This document shows positions 6,369 to 7,561 of a DNA stretch of 7,561 bases, piece after piece. The DNA is from Vicinamibacteria bacterium (GTDB taxonomy: Bacteria; Acidobacteriota; Vicinamibacteria; Vicinamibacterales; 2-12-FULL-66-21): assembly GCA_025937075.1 (NCBI GenBank), contig JAICSD010000222.1, forward strand, positions 1 to 7,561, given 5' to 3'. The notes under the pieces were generated by a model. It was not told where the DNA came from. It searched no databases and worked only from the letters and a program-made list of their open reading frames with translations. Made by a program: the position numbers and the translations under genes. The number at the start of each line of letters is the position of its first letter. The first letter of the stretch is position 1.

Positions 6369-7460
6369 TCAGAACCCGCGCGGCCGGATCCAGAAGCTTT
6401 CTTCCCACGTGCCGCCGGGCGCGATGCTTTGCAGATCCTTGTACAGTCTCTTTTCCGCGAGGTTCATCGCGTCCGTGATCGCGGCCATCGGTTCGAAGCA
6501 GATGTAGTTGCGGCTGCGTGGCCGGGATCCATCGCGGCCACCGTACGGCTTCGGGGCGTAGATCACGATTGATCGGTAATTCGGCCCGAGCAGCACGTCG
6601 ACCTGCTGCGACTTTCCCTTGACGCTCATCCTCGCGCGTCCGTCCGGGCCGCGAACCAGATCGCCGAACACGTGATCGAGGTCGTAGTCCTTCAGCGGCG
6701 CACTCGCCGGATCGGGGAAGAACTTCTGGATCGGCTGTGTCTCCCCGGTCGGAATCAGGTCCGATCCAAGCAGCCACTGCGTGCGGGCGCCAACGGCAAT
6801 CGTCCACTCGTCGCGCAGCGAATCCGTCAGCTGGAAGTACGGATGAAAGCCGATAGCGACCGGCATCGGTTGCGTGCTCAAGTTGTGAATCCTCGTCGTC
6901 ACCTGCAGGATCCCATGCTGCAGACGATGCGTGACGTCGATCGTGTGCGCGAAGGGGAACTGTTTCATCCAGAGAGGATTCCGGTAGAACTCGAGCCGGC
7001 TCGTCACCCACGCGCCCGAGCGATCGGCTCTGACGTCGACCACCTTCCACGCGTCGGTCCAGAGCACGAGGCCGTGAATGGGATTCGCGCCGCGGACATT
7101 GCCGAGCCCCATGTCGAAGGCGTAGCGCTGACCGTTCGCATAGAACGCCTGCTCGTCGAGCCGGTTGGCCCACGGCGCGAGAAACGGGATTCCTGCGAAA
7201 TTCGGCCGCGCCTTGAAGTCGTCGAGCGACGCCGCCGGCCAGTAGATGACGTTCTGCCCGTTGATGGTCATCTCGAACACGATGTTGCCGACGGACGAGA
7301 GAATCGAGACCGTCGTGTGTGCGCGCGTGTCTTCGAGGCGGACGACCCCGCCGTCCTGCCGCGCGTGGTACGGCTGCGCCGCCGCCGGGGTCGCCAGGAT
7401 CGCTGAACGAATAAGGAAAAGGGCGATTGCCTGTATGCAGGATCGACGTGACGAGCGCAC
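6369..7460 (-). CDS. Exported aldose 1-epimerase (mutarotase) family protein
   Basis: A 363-residue galactose mutarotase-like protein (GalM superfamily) that interconverts alpha and beta anomers of aldoses. A Sec-type signal peptide is visible: basic start MRSSRRS, a hydrophobic core [15 protein letters not shown], then TPAAAQ, with cleavage probably after the alanines near residue 28. Hallmarks of the family follow: [15 protein letters not shown], the HGLVLW segment with His129, GFHPYF with His206 (the probable catalytic His), and [10 protein letters not shown] near the C-terminus with Glu323 as the likely catalytic base. Length is normal for the family plus signal peptide. The start is a GTG at 7460 without a clear Shine-Dalgarno; a TATAAA box 13-18 bp upstream implies a very short leader. 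The SDR gene follows 55 bp downstream. Because PQQ sugar dehydrogenases can favour one anomer, an exported mutarotase would suit the dehydrogenase at the left end, though the two genes are not adjacent. Confidence 0.9.
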   Translation of the reverse strand: MRSSRRSCIQAIALFLIRSAILATPAAAQPYHARQDGGVVRLEDTRAHTTVSILSSVGNIVFEMTINGQNVIYWPAASLDDFKARPNFAGIPFLAPWANRLDEQAFYANGQRYAFDMGLGNVRGANPIHGLVLWTDAWKVVDVRADRSGAWVTSRLEFYRNPLWMKQFPFAHTIDVTHRLQHGILQVTTRIHNLSTQPMPVAIGFHPYFQLTDSLRDEWTIAVGARTQWLLGSDLIPTGETQPIQKFFPDPASAPLKDYDLDHVFGDLVRGPDGRARMSVKGKSQQVDVLLGPNYRSIVIYAPKPYGGRDGSRPRSRNYICFEPMAAITDAMNLAEKRLYKDLQSIAPGGTWEESFWIRPRGF

Positions 7461-7472
7461 GATGCGGGGAAC

Positions 7473-7478
7473 TTTATA
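7473..7478 (-). promoter_or_regulatory. -10 box for the epimerase-SDR unit
   Basis: TATAAA on the minus strand is 5/6 to consensus and stands out in GC-rich surroundings. Transcription would begin near 7466, only about 6 nt before the GTG at 7460, so the message may be nearly leaderless. The -35 region (around 7494-7501, CCTAGTTT) is poor. Confidence 0.5.
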
Positions 7479-7480
7479 GC

Positions 7481-7509
7481 TTGGCGTGCGAAAAAACTAG
7501 GGATAGAAT
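7481..7509 (+). promoter_or_regulatory. Sigma70-type promoter directed out of the window
   Basis: TTGGCG (7481-7486, 4/6 to TTGACA) and TAGAAT (7504-7509, 5/6 to TATAAT) are separated by exactly 17 bp, with an A-tract (7491-7496) in the spacer. Start of transcription is expected near 7516. It is divergent from the epimerase promoter and presumably drives a gene beyond 7561. Confidence 0.6.
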
Positions 7510-7526
7510 CCGGCCGCGGAAAACGT

Positions 7527-7534
7527 TGTATACA
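7527..7534. promoter_or_regulatory. 8-bp palindrome TGTATACA, possible operator
   Basis: A perfect palindrome about 11-18 bases downstream of the predicted plus-strand transcription start. It lies midway between two CCGCGG palindromes (7514-7519 and 7536-7541). The position suits a repressor roadblock. Its look recalls GntR-type dyads, but this is from memory and the regulator is unknown. Confidence 0.35.
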
Positions 7535-7537
7535 GCC

Positions 7538-7561
7538 GCGGACGACGCGGACGACGCGGAC
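7538..7561 (+). repeat. GCGGACGAC tandem repeat running off the window
   Basis: Two full perfect 9-bp units (7538-7546 and 7547-7555) and six bases of a third (7556-7561) before the sequence ends. The period of nine preserves reading frame, so it could be part of a repetitive coding start or an untranslated leader for the next gene. Total length cannot be seen. Confidence 0.7.

Noticed and set aside
7538..7561. Start of a CRISPR array
   Set aside because: The units are 9 bp and directly contiguous without spacers, so this is a simple tandem repeat.

Overview
The window is high-GC DNA (roughly two thirds G+C by eye) with tightly packed genes. It most resembles the phylum Acidobacteriota, probably a Vicinamibacteria-like lineage. 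The main reason is a PadR-type regulator overlapping a gene for an ADOP-type (acidobacterial duplicated orphan permease) MacB/FtsX protein, an arrangement characteristic of that phylum. The Tat-exported and signal-peptide-bearing sugar enzymes also fit. The assignment rests on gene content only; there is no rRNA or other taxonomic marker.

Layout, left to right. (1) 1-1284, plus strand: the C-terminal part of a PQQ-dependent sugar dehydrogenase (GSDH fold). It begins inside what looks like the tail of a cytochrome c domain, so the 5' end lies outside the window. (2) 1343-2206, minus strand, convergent with (1): a Tat-exported TIM-barrel sugar isomerase/epimerase. (3) 2393-2734 and 2734-5397, plus strand: a PadR regulator translationally coupled to an 887-residue ADOP permease. 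They are preceded by a compact set of CCCATA half-sites that looks like an operator. (4) 7460-6369 and 6313-5534, minus strand: a probable two-gene unit of an exported aldose 1-epimerase followed by a cytoplasmic short-chain dehydrogenase. (5) 7461-7561: a divergent promoter region with a good plus-strand promoter for a gene beyond the window, an 8-bp palindrome and a 9-bp tandem repeat that runs off the edge.

Four of the six genes concern sugars or polyols: a PQQ/haem dehydrogenase, an exported isomerase, an exported mutarotase and an SDR of the gluconate/deoxygluconate dehydrogenase type. Together they suggest extracytoplasmic sugar interconversion and oxidation with cytoplasmic follow-up, though the genes lie in separate transcription units and the link is inferred. 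The PadR-ADOP pair looks like an independent efflux or envelope-stress cassette.

Intergenic DNA is the least ordinary part. Three of the spacers (1285-1342, 2207-2392, 5398-5533) carry G-rich GTGCGGG-type sequence on the plus strand. One has five perfect tandem GGTGCG hexamers that fit a G-quadruplex pattern. I saw no CRISPR array, insertion sequence, tRNA, rRNA or phage gene, and I do not find convincing evidence for a wholly new system. The strongest leads are the nested operator before padR, the GGTGCG array and the haem-PQQ fusion.
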